From Agelas oroides (taxonomy: Eukaryota > Porifera > Demospongiae > Agelasida > Agelasidae), in contig OX422184.1 in the NCBI GenBank assembly GCA_949130485.1, positions 5,560,655-5,624,654 of the forward strand: a stretch of DNA of 64,000 nt. The letters run 5' to 3'. Positions 63,465 through 64,000 of this stretch are shown in pieces. Under the pieces are notes generated by a model. The model saw only the letters and a program-made list of their open reading frames with translations. It had not been told where the DNA came from and did no database searches. Position 1 is the first letter of the stretch. Each line of letters opens with the position of its first letter. Made by a program: the position numbers and the translations under genes.

Positions 63465-64000
63465 ACATATGGCCAAGATCACAATGGGTTCGGGGAGTTT
63501 TGTGGGCTGCTCAAGGTATCTCGCTAGTCAAACGAAAGATAAAGTTTTGTGACTTTCAAACAGCACTTACATGGCTGTTGAGAGCTAGATGAATGATGGT
63601 AATCAAAAGTCTGACTACAACATTTCTGTAAATACATGTATAATCTCCTTGTCATTGGGTGACGAACTGCAAAAATTCTTATATCATACTCTCATGAAAG
63701 GGCACCCACTCCCAATGTTAAGCTCAATTCGGGTATAAATAAATGCCAAGCTACATATAGTCTCATGTGGCTACAACAGCATACTCATGGGGTTTTGAGA
63801 AGTGCAATGCACATTTGAAGGCTTTTATCAAGTGGATCACAAGGTGGCTTCGTGTAGGCAGATGTAGCTAATTTGGCTCTAGCTACACAACGGTGGCATG
63901 CTGTATTTCAGAGTGTTGAATGCTGCCTTCAGCTTCAAAAGCTGGTGACCCTGTTGTTTGTTCAATACTGTACACCTGCTGTCAGCTTGAGGAGGGTGGT

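Larger units (their letters stand above)
62437..64000. other. APH-1 intron or upstream DNA, no exon recognised
   Basis: The N-terminal APH-1 exons were looked for on the minus strand and not found, so they are probably beyond the right edge. Two hairpin elements are listed separately. Confidence 0.4.

Overview
The window is animal nuclear DNA with intron-rich genes, GT-AG splice sites and a very high load of short DNA transposons. The gene content (leishmanolysin-like M8 peptidases, a DNAJC25 homologue, APH-1, a twinfilin exon and an intronless Cys-rich multi-pass membrane protein) and the many foldback elements suggest an early-branching marine invertebrate, most likely a demosponge. That assignment is inference: no ribosomal or mitochondrial marker is present.

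Layout: 1-5964 (minus) is the 5' part of a leishmanolysin-like gene (copy A) that runs off the left edge. 9526-26557 (minus) is a complete tandem paralogue (copy B). I rebuilt it as 27 exons whose phases all agree, giving about 1140 residues: signal peptide, low-complexity insert, M8 catalytic domain, properdin TB-like domain, two sushi domains, a Calx-beta domain and two cysteine-pair beta-sandwich-like modules. 29635-29850 (plus) is a lone twinfilin exon. 29991-36963 (minus) is a DNAJC25 homologue (11 exons found, first coding exon unresolved). 37000-53800 is gene-poor and repeat-dominated: minisatellites, Harbinger-like and pogo-like elements, a decayed pogo/Tigger transposon, and a 2.8-kb palindrome with two further foldback insertions stacked beside it. 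53850-55733 (plus) is an intronless membrane-protein gene. 57076-62436 (minus) holds the last three exons of APH-1 (gamma-secretase subunit), whose 4.7-kb intron contains a complete two-ORF Tc1/IS630-type transposon. The rest to 64000 has small foldbacks only; the 5' exons of APH-1 must lie beyond the right edge.

The genes do not form a pathway. Copies A and B are a tandem duplication that has diverged in the N-terminal region. Three observations stand out: the architecture of copy B, the two-ORF transposon with a PB1-like/SHOCT-like accessory protein, and a short foldback family with 9-10 bp target duplications. All exon calls are manual and unsupported by transcripts.
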